64,000 nt of DNA, from assembly GCA_965153455.1 (NCBI GenBank), contig OZ234501.1, positions 12,214,001 through 12,278,000 of the forward strand, written 5' to 3'. Below the pieces are notes generated by a model. It was not told where the DNA came from. It searched no databases and worked only from the letters and a program-made list of their open reading frames with translations. Positions 13,262-26,908 of this stretch are shown in pieces (the stretch's first letter is position 1; the number at the start of each line of letters is the position of its first letter). A program made the position numbers and the translations under genes. The stretch comes from Sphagnum compactum. Lineage: Eukaryota > Bryophyta > Sphagnopsida > Sphagnales.

Positions 13262-13475
13262 TAGTGGCATGTTTGATATGATTAACTGTGTGACTAAATA
13301 CAATGATGTGTCATGTCCATTTTAACAAACTATGTGATTGAATTGATGATGTGGATGTCCATTTTAACAAACTATGTGACTAAATTGATGATGTGGCATG
13401 TCCATTTTGTCTAATTGTGTGAATGAATGTAATGACATGGCATGTCCATTGTGACTAAATATGTGATTAAATAGG
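13262..13475. repeat. About 57-bp tandem repeat, four to five degenerate units
   Basis: Repeated blocks share CATGTCCATTTTAACAAACTATGTGA and TGATGATGTGG-type words at spacings near 57 bp. The two central copies are the most similar. Noncoding. Confidence 0.8.
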
Positions 13476-13810
13476 ATTATTTTATAAAATAATTATAACC
13501 TAAATAATATTTTTAAATATATATTTACTTTATTTTTAAAATATTTTCAATGTATCAATTCCTTTTTGGATTATATTCAAATCAAATTTTCTGTTAATTT
13601 GAATTTTTTTTCGAATGTTAAAACTTGCAATAGGTTCGACCTAGAAATGTGACTTTGAGGGCTAAAGCCCTTGGTTATATACTTTTCAGAATGGAATTGA
13701 TGACCAAACAATATGGGATACATTTTTTCAAGGAACAATTTGATAACATGAAATTTTTAGTTTATTAGACCTACCACCAAACACTTAAGAATAAGATTTA
13801 CAACATTTTT

Positions 13811-15955
13811 TACATTGCTCTATTGTTTCTAAATTTCAAAAATAGTTCGTAATTCTCCACTTGGTGCTTCCAATGGTACAAAAAATGTTGAAATCGATGA
13901 AGAAATGATCAAGTTATGCCCTTTGAAAGTGAAGAGGGTTGATTTGCAAAAATTGAACATAATAGTTAAGTTTGTGTTTTTGAGTTTAAACTTTTTGTAT
14001 GTTGTTCCATTCCTTCTGACATTCCAACAAACATTGTAATTTTCTTCTTGGCACATCCAATGGTACAAAAAAAATGTTGAAATTGATGAAAAATTGAGCA
14101 AGTTATGCCCTTCAAAAGTGAAGAAGGTCATTTGCAAAAATTAAACATAACAATTTCGTTTATGTTTTTGTGTTGCAACCTTAGCCTTGGGCTCGTGACG
14201 AAGACAAGGGCTTGCGAAGGTGTGGGCGAAGAATGAAGCCCGGGAGTCACATTTCATGCTCCTGGGAGTGTGGGAAAATGTGAGGGAATGAACCTCCACA
14301 TTCTCAAGTGAGCTTTCACTTTGGGAGTTGAAGTCCCGATGGACTCCCAAATTTTCAGAGTGCAATTACAAGGGTCAAATCCCATTGGATTGAAAAACAA
14401 TTTATATCATTAAAAAGCTCTTGGAACGTAGATGTCTAAAATGGGCTCGTATGACCCATTTGGGTACTTAAAACACAAATTATGGCCAAAAGAAGGGTCG
14501 AGAGTCAAATTGACTAAAAGTCGGGAATCGCCTTGATTTCCTTGTGTGCAGGTGGCATGCCACATACCATTGGAAAGCTCTCAACGAGGGCTATAACTTT
14601 GCTTTAAACTTCACCTCAATCAGAGGCCTGAACACAAAGTTATTTGCTTCCAAAATCGCGAGAATCCCAATTTTGCGGATTTTGGGAGTCCCGAGACAAA
14701 ATGACATTTGGGTGTTGGCCCTGTGGCCAGGCACAAAGAATACTATAATGGGGAAGGTGGTGGCTTCCCCCAAGTCCGAGCCGTGGTGAGTCTTGTGAGT
14801 CCATGTTTGCTTGTGGCTCGTTTGTGCATAAAAAATGTTCCAACTACGCACTAACTAACTTGTTGTTTGGTTTGTGTAGGTCCGTGTGAATAATTGACTT
14901 GCTTGTCAATCTTCCTAATCCCCATCTTGAAGTTCCAGCACGCCCTTCTACCTCCGAAGTGCTACAAGCTAGGGAATGCGCCTCAACTCTTTCTCCTTCC
15001 GTTGTCTTCACCTTTAGACTCACAATTGAATCCATCAAGGAGCTTGGGGGTGTGTCATTTTGAGTTTAAAATTTTTGTATGTTGTTCCATTGCTTCTGAA
15101 ATTCAAACAAACTTTGTAGTTCTTTTCTTGGTGCATCCAATGGTATAAAAATGTTGAAATCGATGAAAAATGAACAAATTATGCCCTTTGAAAATGAACA
15201 GGATGATTTGGAAAAACTGAACATAATAGTTCAATCAGTGTTTTTGAATTTAAACTCTTTTTAAGTTGCTTCATTCTTTCTGACATTCAAACAAATTTTG
15301 TATTTCTTTTCTTGGTGCATCCAATGGTACAAAAAAGTTGAAATCAATGAAAAATTAAGCAAGTTATGCCCTTTAAAAGTGAAAAAGGTGATTTGCAAAA
15401 ATTGAACATAACAATTCATTTTGTGTTTTTGAGTTTAAACTTTTTGTACATTGGTCCATTACCTTCGACATTCCAAAAAAAATTGTAATTCTTTTCTTGG
15501 CACATCCAATATCATAAAAACTTCTCAATTTGATAAAGAAATGAGAAAGATATGTTCATTGAAACTGAAGTGGGGTGATTTCAAACACGAATTAATAACT
15601 TAAAATTTCAGTTCCCTTTTTTGAATTTCAGTTTTTCGTACATTGTTCGATTGTTTCTAAATTTTTTTTGTGATTCCCCTCTTGAGAAATCCAAAGATGA
15701 AAAAAAATCTTAATTTGATAAAAGAATGGGCAAGTTATGCTCATTGAAAGTGAAAGGGGTGATTTGCAGAAATTGACTACATGTTAGTCTAGCTTGCATT
15801 TTTTACTTTAACTCTTTCTAAAAAAAAATTTTGTTTTCACACTTCAAAGAAATTTTGTGAAGCTTAAAATAATGCATCTAAAGCTTTTTAAATTATTGAA
15901 AATGGATAAGTAATGAGAAAGATATGAAACTTGAAAGTGAGGGGGGTCCATATTT
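13811..15955. repeat. About 180-190-bp tandem array, around seven copies, interrupted
   Basis: Units carry the ordered landmarks TTGAGTTTAAACTTTTTGTA, TTGTTCCATT, CTTGGCACATCCAATGGTAC, GTTGAAAT(C/T)GATGAA, AAGTTATGCCCTTTGAAAGTGAA and GATTTGCAAAAATTGAACATA. Two copies lie left of the solo LTR (13811-14170). About five lie right of it (15058-15955), and these become more divergent toward the right. The homology shows that 14171-15057 was inserted later into an existing array. Confidence 0.9.
14171..15057. mobile_element. Solo LTR of a retrotransposon, 887 bp
   Basis: The segment begins TGTTGCAACC and ends GGTGTGTCA, the expected TG...CA termini. It is flanked by a perfect 5-bp direct duplication TTTTG (14166-14170 and 15058-15062). 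It splits a unit of the surrounding array, so the empty site can be read from neighbouring copies. It is much more GC-rich than its surroundings and has no coding capacity. A solo LTR arises when the two LTRs of a full element recombine. The parent family is not identifiable here. Confidence 0.9.
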
Positions 15956-15978
15956 TATTTTATTTTATTGAGTGACAT

Positions 15979-16129
15979 CAACCTATCCTAATAATGCATG
16001 TGTAATCAAAGTGACTAACTTTAGTCACATTTGTACATGTGTTAGATAAATGATTAATTTTATATGTATATCACTTTGATTACATGTGTAAATTAGTTGA
16101 CTAATTTTAGTCACATTACTATTAGGTTG
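15979..16129. mobile_element. Small palindromic MITE-like element
   Basis: Outer inverted motifs CAACCTA...CTAATAATG and its counterpart CATTACTATTAGGTTG bound about 150 bp. Inside, CATGTGTAATCAAAGTGA (15997-16014) is mirrored by TCACTTTGATTACATG (16071-16086). The near-palindromic layout and lack of coding capacity fit a foldback MITE. No target duplication was resolved. Confidence 0.55.
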
Positions 16130-17216
16130 ATTACACATAACCACTACATAAAATTCACGTATGAAGTTACAAAGTCTATTTTGACTAAAATGAAATTCAA
16201 ATTAATTATAATAAATAATGCTACTTTTGTGAAATAATTGTGGTTTTGTCTTCAAGACACACCTCCCATCACCACGACCAATCTATTGCAGGCCATTGGT
16301 TTTTGACATAGAAATATGGCCGACCTACTACAAGCGATAAGTTTTAGACATGGAGAGATTTTGACATCTACTTTGAGCCAACTTGATGTCCTGTAACTTT
16401 TCCTTTTCCCTTTTTCTTATTTCTTTTTACATTTTCCTAATCTACAATGTGTTTTTTAATAAAGCTTTACAAGATTTGTTTTTCACCTTCTTTGTTTAAT
16501 CATCAAAAATTAGGGAACATGCCTCATAATTTTATAAATTGGGGTTGAGGAATATTGTACCCCAATTGTGGTAAGAATCTTTGCATTTAGACACCCATAT
16601 TTATCTTGAAATTTACCCAATATTTTAAATTTTAATAGTTGATTTTTTTTCATTTATCTCCCCAAATCAAAAAATCATAGTTGGGTTTGATAATTAGAAA
16701 CTTGGAAAAGGTACAATTATTGCCAAATAATGTTGACATAAGAAGATGGTGGAATCTTTTAAGGTGTTTGGTGGTAATGTTGTTTTTAAAGGATTCAAAG
16801 GAATAGCTTTAGTGACAATTAAGTGCTTTAATTCCAAAACAATCAATATCAATTGTTAAGATTAAAGTTTTTGGAAGTGATGGTAGTGTTTTGCTAAAGG
16901 ATTTTCAAGGTGGCTTTGATAATAATTAGGTGCTTCAATTGGCAATCAATATCATTTATGTTTGGGGTGGTTCTTTCTTGTTAATTAAATTTGTTATGTG
17001 TCAAAAAGGTACTTTTGAAGGTATTTTGTGAAGGAGTTTTTATTTTCATTTTTGATATTTAAAATTAAATATAAACATATTTAAACCATCATGTCCAAGC
17101 ATGTTGGGTGCCAATGAAAAAACACGAGCCACACCTACCTGTTTTGAGGGGCTATTTTTGAGAGAATATTTTTCAAAACATTTCCCTAACTTTTTTTTTA
17201 AAAATTTAAAATTTAA
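16130..17216. other. AT-rich intergenic DNA
   Basis: Nothing recognised apart from internal similarity between about 16755 and 16975 (words such as TTGATAATAATTAGGTGCTT and AATCAATATCA recur), which suggests an old duplication. No coding sequence. Confidence 0.35.
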
Positions 17217-17520
17217 AATTTAATTTATATTATTATGTCTAGCTTTATGTAAAAAATTTCAAGAAATATGTCATTTCAAAAGTTTTGAAACCCATTTACA
17301 AGTCCTTTTAGTGTTTAAAATAATCGTTACAATGTTTAATGAGTCCTTTTGAAAACATTTTTAAAAATTTAAATTTTTATTTATATTATTATGTCTAGCT
17401 TTATGTAAAAAAATTCAAGAAATATGTCATTTCAAAAGTTTTGAAACCCATTTACAAGTCCTTTTAGTGTTTTCAAATAATCGTCACAATGTTTAATGAG
17501 TGCTTTTGAAAACATTTATT
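17217..17520. repeat. 156-bp direct tandem duplication
   Basis: Two nearly identical copies, anchored by ATTATGTCTAGCTTTATGTA at 17232 and 17388. Both run through TCAAGAAATATGTCATTTCA to GAAAACATTT. The low divergence implies a recent duplication. Noncoding. Confidence 0.93.
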
Positions 17521-18772
17521 CATTGGATATTTTTCAAATTAATTCACATGTTCCAATAATATATTAAGAACCTTAAAATATAAAACAATCTTATATTTTC
17601 AAGATCAAGTTAAATCATCACTTCTAGATGTGAAAAAATAAACAATCATTACACTTATTGTGTCTCATGTTTGTGTGATTGCACAAAATTAATATGTATT
17701 AAAAAAAAATTAATTGTTATTTAATATTTCATGTTTTAACTAATAACTTAAGTTTGTGTTGAAATTTTTGAAGTTACTTATATAAAAACATTGTAACTTA
17801 TTATAGGAACATATGAATCAATTTGAAATTAATCAAATCAATAAAAAACTTAACTATAAGCACTTTTAAAGGACTTGTAATTGATGTTTTTTTTACTTAA
17901 AGGATTCTTGAAAAGAAGTCTTGGAAATAATTTTAAATGATATATATTTTAAAAACCTTTAACATAATAATATAATGAAACATTTTATTGGGTCCTAAGA
18001 AATTTTTAATGATTTACTTCAACTTACAAATCTTGGAAATCAAAATTATTTTTCAAATGTTCCATATTAAGCATTCACCAAAAGGGGCATTGTTTATTTA
18101 TGTGAAATTCTATGCTATGTAGGGTTGGTTGTAATGCAGCCATAATAGGCAACAACCTTAGTCTTCAAGTCTTAGCAAACATCAAAGCAAGTAACCATCC
18201 AAGGAATGTAGTTACTAAACAAAATTTGCCAACAAGAATGTCTCCCGAAATTAATACAAAGTTGGATGATTTGCACATGCTTCCTTCTCTAAGATGAAAG
18301 CCCTTGCTTGAGTTGAAGCAAAGAAAAACTCCTCATGAAACAACTCTAATAAATTGTTAAGAGCAGAATGTATAAAGTGGAATGTTGACTCCCTAGGTAT
18401 TTGAGGAGGAGCTATTTACTTGGGATTGTAATAATCAGTGTTGGAGCTTGGCCATGATTCCCAAGGTAGAAGGTGAAGCCCTTTTTAACTAAGTGGAAGT
18501 ACTAATGTAAGTTTCAGGTCAAGCATTGCTTCCACCCATCATGAGATCTTGTTTGCATGGGTTCAAATGTTCTTTCACCCTCAATTCTGTTCTCATGTAG
18601 CTCCTTTTAAAGTACATTGCACACTTTGTAGCCACTATCAAGAACACAAATGAACATGGCATCCTATGAATGTGTTCTCCTCATCAACTAATTAACATTC
18701 ATTCCTGGTCAAAAAATGCAAATTGACAATCTTCTTGCCTTGAACTTTTATTGGTTGAAAGTCCAATTTAGA

Positions 18773-18792
18773 TTTAGGGTTTAGGGTTTAGG
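18773..18792 (+). repeat. Interstitial telomere-type repeat (TTTAGGG)n
   Basis: About 2.8 units of the plant telomeric heptamer TTTAGGG in tandem, internal to the chromosome. Short runs like this occur by chance, in telo-boxes and at repair scars. Confidence 0.8.
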
Positions 18793-19593
18793 TAGAAGAT
18801 GCTCTTGATGCCAAATTTTGTCCTATTAACATAATTGGATCCCACTTTAAATTCAATTTACATCTTACGTTTACATTGAATTTTGACACCATATATATTT
18901 GAATTTTTAGTTTTGGTTAAAGGCATGAGGAGTAATGATATTATTTTCAATTTATTAATGTTGCATCATTAGCTAACATTCCAAAAGGGATTTAACATTA
19001 AATAATGACAAGTCTTTAGATCATGTTTAAACAACAATAAAAATAAATTAAAAAATACTATTAAATTCAAATTAAAGTTCAAATGTGGTGAAGAGCTTTC
19101 CAAAATAAAATTTCAAAAAAAATAGGAATATTGCAATTTTCATTTTTCATTTTTTTCATTTTGGTGAAATTTCGCACACAAAAAAACATTGGTGAGGAAT
19201 GATGATGGAAACATGTGACATGAATGATTAAAAAACATCAAACATGAAATGTTCAAATTTAGTTTTAAAAACACATCGATAAACATTTCAATAGGTTAGA
19301 TCACATTTCGAATGATGAAGATCATGTCTAACACATACAAAGTCATTACAGATAATGAACACTTGATTTGTTTTGACCATGAAAAAAATATACAAATTAA
19401 AAAAAAGATTTGTGGGTTCCATGATCAAAGCAAATAAGACATGCATTGCAACCCAACTAAGTGGACCATCAATTTGCTCATTTGGAACTTTATGAACTCC
19501 TTTATCTAAATAACTAAATATCACCTTATTAATGTTATCCCTACTTTGAACCTACTAACAACTAGAACCTATTATAAATCTCTTGTACATATT

Positions 19594-19615
19594 ATGTGTG
19601 TGTGTGTGTGTGTGT
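19594..19615. repeat. (TG)n microsatellite
   Basis: Eleven TG units in an otherwise AT-rich context. Confidence 0.95.
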
Positions 19616-21435
19616 AGTTTATTAATATATATTATTAATGTATGTCTTATATTATTTATATTTGGATTTTGAAAATAAAAATAATTTTATTATAAATTTA
19701 ATTCAATCATAAATTTTCACCCAACATTTAATATCTACATGACCTTATATTTTTATTCACATAGTTTTCAATTACAAAAAAAATGAACCCCCTTCATTTA
19801 CATTAGGACTCAAGTGTATTAAGCTATTAAATTTAACATTAAGTGAAAGGTGAGGGGTTGTTGTTTTATGGGGGATTACATATTTTAGTCATTTTCATTA
19901 TCTCACATGAAAGTGTTTTTTAATGAAATATTTTGCAACTTGTTATTAAAAATACATATAGTTTTTCCAATAGATCACATGTTTTCTGTTAATCATTTTT
20001 GAATAAATATGGAATTTCCTAAGTGTGTAGATTTTGTCACAAAATATGTTTCGCCTTGAAAATTTATCATAATTTAAAACCATACCAAAATATGCTAACT
20101 ACTTTAAGGTTTCTTTTCTTATGTCATAAAGTACAATTTTGTTTCATATGTCATGCACATTACACCCCATTTACACGTGGTAATTGTTTTTTGAAAATTT
20201 GAAAAATAGTTTGAATGTCTAAGAATTTTAAATTCCATAACTTTTAAATTGTGAGTGTTTTTTGAATGTGGGTAGTAGGTTACTATCATTAAAAAAAATT
20301 TACCATCAAAAGTATTTTATTAAGAAAATCTTTCACGTAATCCTTAAAAAAACTAATTACATCTGCACAATTACTATTTAAGTTCAAATGTTCTTTATTA
20401 AGACCAAAATCCAAAATTAAATTTCATGAATTTATTAATTTGAATTTCTCAACATTCATATTAGTCATTTAACACAACTTGGAATGATTAACATAACTTT
20501 AATACGTCAAGACAAAAAATATGTGAAAAAGTTCATAGTTTTCACCATTGTCCAACATGGTTTCTGGCTCCTAGATACGTATTTACACCCATTAATGACA
20601 TATTGTTTAAAAATCATTAAACTTTAATTGAGTGAGGTTTTGTTTTGTTGATATTTTGTTCAAGTTTCTATTGTCTTTTGTGATTTATAGGTTTGAAATG
20701 ATTTTGAAGCAAATAAAGTTCAGTGGTGAAATGAGACAAACATGCATCTCTTTTGGTGGAAGACATTGATTGCACAATTTGCAATGTTATTATTGATTAT
20801 TTAACCCAAGTCTAGTTTTAAGTTTGTATGGTAATTTGTTAATTTTCTTAATAGTCACATCAACTTTACTTACTTTTGCTTTCATGCATATGTGAATAAT
20901 CTTGTGAGTATCACCATGACAACACAATAATGCCTTTGCATACTAAATATTGTCATTTTGCATTTGTTCATCTATACTTTTGGATGATTTTAATACATCT
21001 ATTTAAAACTTCATGCATGCCAATAGGTCTTCCACCATTATTATAAATAAATAAATAAAATATTGAAATGTTCATTAACATTTCAAAAAATATTTTTTAA
21101 TGTGATATTTCAACATTGTAGTTTTAATCCATTCAAAGGTTTCATCTAGATTTCAATTCCTACTACTTAAAATAATTTAATGAACACACCCAAATTACTT
21201 TGAAAATGCAAATTGGTTCAATATTTTGTTATCAACAACTATTGTGAATAAACATAGTTTAATGATTATGTAGTGTGATGATGGATCTAATGATTACTGC
21301 ACATCTTACTTATAATTGGCATTTAAAAATAAACTAATTAGTCCAAAATCCAAGTGTGATAATTTGTATTGTGGTATTTGAAATCTTTGACAATTTTAGG
21401 TTAAGTAAAAATACATCAATAAGCTTGCAAATAAT

Positions 21436-21500
21436 GCTTTGGTAGTTTAAGGGATAACAACTTGAACCCTTTTATGCAAGTTTTTGAGTTCAACTTTCAA
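21436..21500 (+). mobile_element. Possible tRNA-derived SINE head (A and B box-like motifs)
   Basis: TGGTAGTTTAAGG (21440-21452) resembles a Pol III A box and GAGTTCAACTTTC (21486-21498) a degenerate B box, about 34 bp apart as in tRNAs. No cloverleaf or clear tail was confirmed, so this is only a candidate. Confidence 0.25.
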
Positions 21501-22209
21501 GAAATTAACTCATGATAATGTAGATTTTAATATTTTTCAGCTTTAAATTTTAGGAAATTACTAGACATCAAACAACAAGACATGATTTTTTAGAATGTTT
21601 AATTTAATGGTCTTTCAAAATTTGGACAATTTGGTGTCCCATCACTTGAAATTCATAATTATCAAAAAATGTATTTGATTCAAATGTGTGATTTAACCAT
21701 TATTGTATAATCTTTGTTTAGATTTTTTCTATTGACATGCCAAGGTATTAAATTAGATGTTGTTTGCTCTTGCAAATCACACTTTAATTGGTATGGATTA
21801 GTCATTTTAACATTATTTTCTCTAGACTTTTCAAGTCCTCATGATTGTTTGAAAAACATATTTTCATCTACAATGCAAGCCAACCATCGTATAACTCTCA
21901 TTGAAATCTTTGTAATGATACAAACTCATTCAATTCAAACATGTTTTGACCTTTCAAACCTCATTCCAAAAAATCAAACTCCCAACTTTGAAAAAAAAAC
22001 TTGAGGGTTGGCCACTTTGTTCCCATTAATCACCTTTCAAAATTTGTGTGAAAGTGCAATTCAACTCATTTGGCTTTTCCGATGTATGGGCTTGCTTTCA
22101 ATTTATTTAATAATTTCATTTTGTAGGGTTAATTGTAAGCTTAAAGTTATTGAAACCCTAAACCATATTAACTTAGTTTACCTACAAGTTAAATTAATTA
22201 TATTATAAG

Positions 22210-23650
22210 TATTAAAACTTAACAGGTAATAGTAATATAATAAGGATATTATGACTTGGTTATAGACATTAATGTTAATATTTATAATTATAATTTTTAA
22301 ATAATTAATATTATTTATAATAATTAATGATAAAAATACATTATTATTATTATTTTATTTAAATTAATGGATAAATTAGTTTTATAATGAACCTAGGCTA
22401 AGGTACTTATAGGCAAATTAATGTAGCCTATTAACCATAATATATTACCATAAATGATACTATAGCTTAAATTAGAATTATAGTTATTGAAAAATAAAAA
22501 TATTATTATTAACAACTAAGGATGATAACAATTATAATAGTAAAAATAAATATTCAATAATAATATTAATTAAAATCACTATTAATAAATAATAATAAAT
22601 AATTATAAGTTAACTAATGTAACCTACTAATCGCAAATATAATAACATAATAAAAAGTAAATAAAATTTAAATAATATCTATTAACATATAATATTGCCA
22701 AATAATTATAATAATAAGATTAAAATTATATAATAATCAATTTTAAAATTAATTCTACTATTTATAAATAATAAATAGTACTATAATATTATTACATAAC
22801 CTAGGCTAAGAATTTGTAAGTTAGTATGTGTAATTAACTTATTAAACATAGGTATATTAACATAATTAATAACAATATAATATTAAAATATTAATTATTC
22901 AAGAATAAAAAATGATATTATTATTTATAATAATATCAATAATAAATATTTAATTATAATAGTAAAGTCAGTAGTAAGTAATAATATAAATAATTACAAG
23001 TATAATTATAATATTTTTAATCATTTTTTGGGTTAAATTAATTTTGATTAAATTAACCACATGGCTAAATTAACCATGATTAAATTAATTATACGGTTAA
23101 ATTAATGATGGATAAACAAATTAAGGAGTTAAATTAAAAATGGTAAATCAATTTTGGATCAACTAACCATAGTTGAATTAACTACAAGGTTAAATTACTA
23201 GTTAATTTAGCCATTTTTAATTTAATCATCTTAGTTTAGCCATTATTACATTAATTTAGCTTCTCAATTAATTTAGTTTTTTAGTTAGCTTAGCGATAAT
23301 TAATTTAGCCAATGTTAGTTAGTCAACATTGGTTTAACCAAAATTAGTTTATCCATGGTTAGTTTTGCCAAAGTTAGTTTAGCCTCATAATTAGTTTAGC
23401 AAAAATTAGATTTTCCATGGCTAATTTAAGCAAAATTAGTTTATTCATTATTAGTTTAACCAAAGTTAGTTTAGCTTCATATTTAGTTTAACCAAAATTA
23501 GTTTAGCCATTTGAAACTAATTGAATCTCATAGTTAGTTTAGCCAAAATTAATTTAACCAAAGTTAGTTTAATCATGGCTAATTTAACCTTGATTAATGT
23601 GAGTTTAGCCAATGTTTTGCCTTGGGTAGCAATAGTTAACATGAGTTTAA
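22210..23650. repeat. AT-rich degenerate minisatellite with orientation switch
   Basis: The left part is almost pure A/T with AATTAATAAT-type words. From about 23030 the units are GGTTAAATTAA / GGCTAAATTAACCATG. After about 23200 they become TTAGTTTAGCC(AAAA), the complement of the left units, and continue to about 23620. The turning point GGTTAAATTACT/AGTTAATTTAGCC is a near palindrome with one bulged base. No coding sequence. Confidence 0.75.
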
Positions 23651-26600
23651 CCTTAGTATTAAAACTATAAAATTATTATACATAGCCTAAATAAATATAT
23701 ATTTAGTATGTTAATGTAGGTATGTATTAGTTTAGGTCATGATTTTTATGACATGTGTCCATTTTGTACACTATTAGTTGCATAGTGATTGGTTGCAAAC
23801 AATAAGATTTCTACTAGTGTCATAGGTTAGGTATCAAGGTAATAGGATTGAATTTTAGGGTTATAAGGTTTTAATTCCTAGCCTTAAGCTTTAATATGTA
23901 ATTACATCTCCAATGGCTACACTAAAATGGCCTTTACATAATATTTTGGATATAATACAACCTTAAATAAGGTCAAATTTCATTTGGATTTTGGACATTA
24001 AAATTGAACCATGAACCAAAACTAAAATAAATGAAGGAACTCCTCCAAATGAGGGTAATGAATTTTGCATCTTGAAATAAAAATCATGATTGATTAAAGT
24101 ACCATAATAATTTTTGTAAAGAAGTTGACTAGAACTTGGAATTTATTGTTGTGTGAGTACATGTCATTGGGTGAGGAATAAAACACTTTTTTGTTACACC
24201 TTTTAAAAAGATAGTAGGGGAAAAGATGTCGTGTTGTGTTAAAAGTAGAAATATCAATAAACATGGTTTTTAAAACATTACGTCCTTGTGGTGAACATCT
24301 AAATGCTTCATGACTTCAACTAAGACTAAAGATTCAAACAAATACATGATATCAAAATTCACTGAAAAAAATGAATTAATTTTAGGGTGGTTTAAATATA
24401 TGAATATTAAAAAATTAATAATAATAAGTTAAGAAATTTAATCTTCCCTCACATGATATTCCCAAACAATATTTTCTTTGATGCATGTAATGTTAAATTT
24501 TAACATAGAGTGTATTTCTCAAGGGCAAACAAGGGCCATTGATACCTTTTCTTGATATGGTCATTATTCACATTCCAAAGTAGTTTAAATGTATCTTTAA
24601 TGATTTATTAAAAATCTAAAACCTAAAACTAGCCTTGAACTTGGAACTTATGGTGTCATAAACTTTTGAATTGTCAACCCAAGAACTAGCAATTTAGAAA
24701 AATTGAACCCCACCCCAAAACCAACACATTTATAATTTTTGAAAATATTCCAAAGACCTAGAACCAGAGGGTTTTCCATTTTACACAAAAACCCAATGAT
24801 TCTTTTAAAAACCACGAACCAACCACCATTAATTGAAACATGAAATGGGTGTTTTGAATTTGTTCAAACCCCTACTAAAACAAATATTTATATTTTTCAC
24901 AATTAAATAAAGGGCATAGACATATACATGTATTATAAATGTTGAATTGTTGAGGCAAAATTATTGATAGTTGGGTGTGCAATGGGTTGTTGACATTTAA
25001 TGCATTATTTGATTAAGCATAACTTGGTCAAAATTGTATAGACTTACATTATAAGTACCATGCATTGTCATAACGTGTGAAAACCCACATAATTAATTTT
25101 TAATTTTTCGTTGTGGTGTAATAGGTTAAAGTTGTTAGCTTACAAAGGAAAAGAAATCTCATGAACATTATTTGATTGTGATTTTGGCACAAAATTAAAG
25201 TCAATAGAGATAATGAAAGCCATTGACTTAAATCATTGATCAAATATTAGTTATGATGGTTTTAATGTGCATTCAAGGACTGTTGTAGATAACCACATAT
25301 GGGTTTTTTAATATTTTATAGTGCAATTAACAACTTTAGAATCTATAACATTTGAGTGTTAACATATATGATGTTGATTTTGAACATTGCCTACTTTAAA
25401 GGGCATCTAAAAAAGCTTGAAGGCTTACCATTACCAAAATTTTGGTAAAATTATTTAAAATTTTAAAAGTGAACTTTAATCATGGATGCAAATCAACTCC
25501 CACAAAAAGTTAATTTTGAATTGCATCAAGCACAACTTCAAACTCATTGAAAAAGAAACAACACATTCCAAGAGCTTCTAATTATTGGACAAGTTGAAGA
25601 TTGGTTAAAGACAAAAATAAAGCATGCAAAGGAGAGGAATAAGACTAGCCAAAGGGAGAAACACACAAGGGGCGTGAAGTGCAAAATTGGGGGGAGGCCT
25701 GATGCCACCAATCCTAAGGTTGTGCTAGGTCAAATAATGTTGAGTTGAAAGGAATTGTGACAATGCGGCAAGAAGTTAAATGCAATAGGTTTTGGTAAAG
25801 GATATGATGCAAGCTTAGGTAATCTATTATTCATTCTTATGAAAGAAGACAGAAAACATGCTTGGTAAACATTTGAATTGTTACAAAGAAATATAGGTGG
25901 GATGCATCTGCAAGAACCAAACTCTTATGAAAATGGAGACACATCATTATCACACCAAAAGCTAAAGATGCACCATAGCTTCAAAATAATTTCAAGGTGT
26001 ATCAATTTTCAGTTGACTTTTTTAGCACTTGGCACTTGGAAATTCCAAACCTGGTTGGGTTTTTAGAACCCAAGTGGACAGAAATTTGATCACAAATCTC
26101 ATGTTATCATTGGATTTGATTGGTGAACAACTTGGTTACAACCATAATAATTAATCTAAACACTAATCACATGGCCAAACAATGCTTCAACTACATTCGG
26201 GTAACTTTGAAGGCTTGATCCATACATACCTCTAGGTTTTAAAAAAAGATTTTAGTGAAATTAGCTAGTTTGATTTGCTCACAAGTTGTTACAAGTCATG
26301 ATTTCATGTTTTAATGCATGCAATGAGAGAGGATGGTCGAAAGGACCATCTTGTGATTAGTTGTGAATTGAAACTACATGCTACATGTGGTAGGTATATT
26401 GGCAATCAAAATTTGAGAAAGTGTAGCTTCTAAATCCTTCATAGCCAAAAAGGATTCAATTGCTTTCATGTCAGAAAGATTAGTTGCACACACTAGAGCA
26501 TGCTAGGAATTCATCAAAAGATGGAACCCACTTGTTTGTGTGGCAATCCTCTCAAAGTCGCTTCAATTGCATCACTGTTGTCATTGACTGAGTTCTCCTC

Positions 26601-26908
26601 ATGTAAATAAGGATTTTGTAAGGGCCTTGCCACCTCCACATCTACTTGCCTCATCTTCCATATGCAAATCTTTTAAAACAGGTTCTCTCACCAAGGTAAA
26701 ATCTTAGAACTGAAAAAGCACACAACATGCGTAGCTGGGGAATAGCTGCCCCTAACATATATGGATGATTCCTAAACAAGGAGAAGTCTTGATAAAATTG
26801 AATTCTATTTTCAATTACAATCCTAGCATCCTTGTCATAATAAGATCAAGAGAAGAGTTGTGAGCTTTTCGTAACAATCGAACTATTTCTTGATGCAAAT
26901 GTGTCAAT
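23651..26908. other. AT-rich intergenic DNA and 3' flank of the receptor kinase
   Basis: No conserved frame or RNA gene was recognised. The portion next to 26909 is presumably the 3' UTR of the receptor kinase on the minus strand. Its composition becomes less AT-rich from about 26300. Confidence 0.4.

Larger units (their letters stand above)
17521..22209. other. Long AT-rich intergenic stretch
   Basis: About 4.7 kb with no gene that I can support on either strand. It contains a short telomere-type run (18773-18792), a TG microsatellite (19594-19615) and a weak tRNA-like A/B-box pair (21440-21498), listed separately. Open frames are short, scattered and show no domain. Confidence 0.5.
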
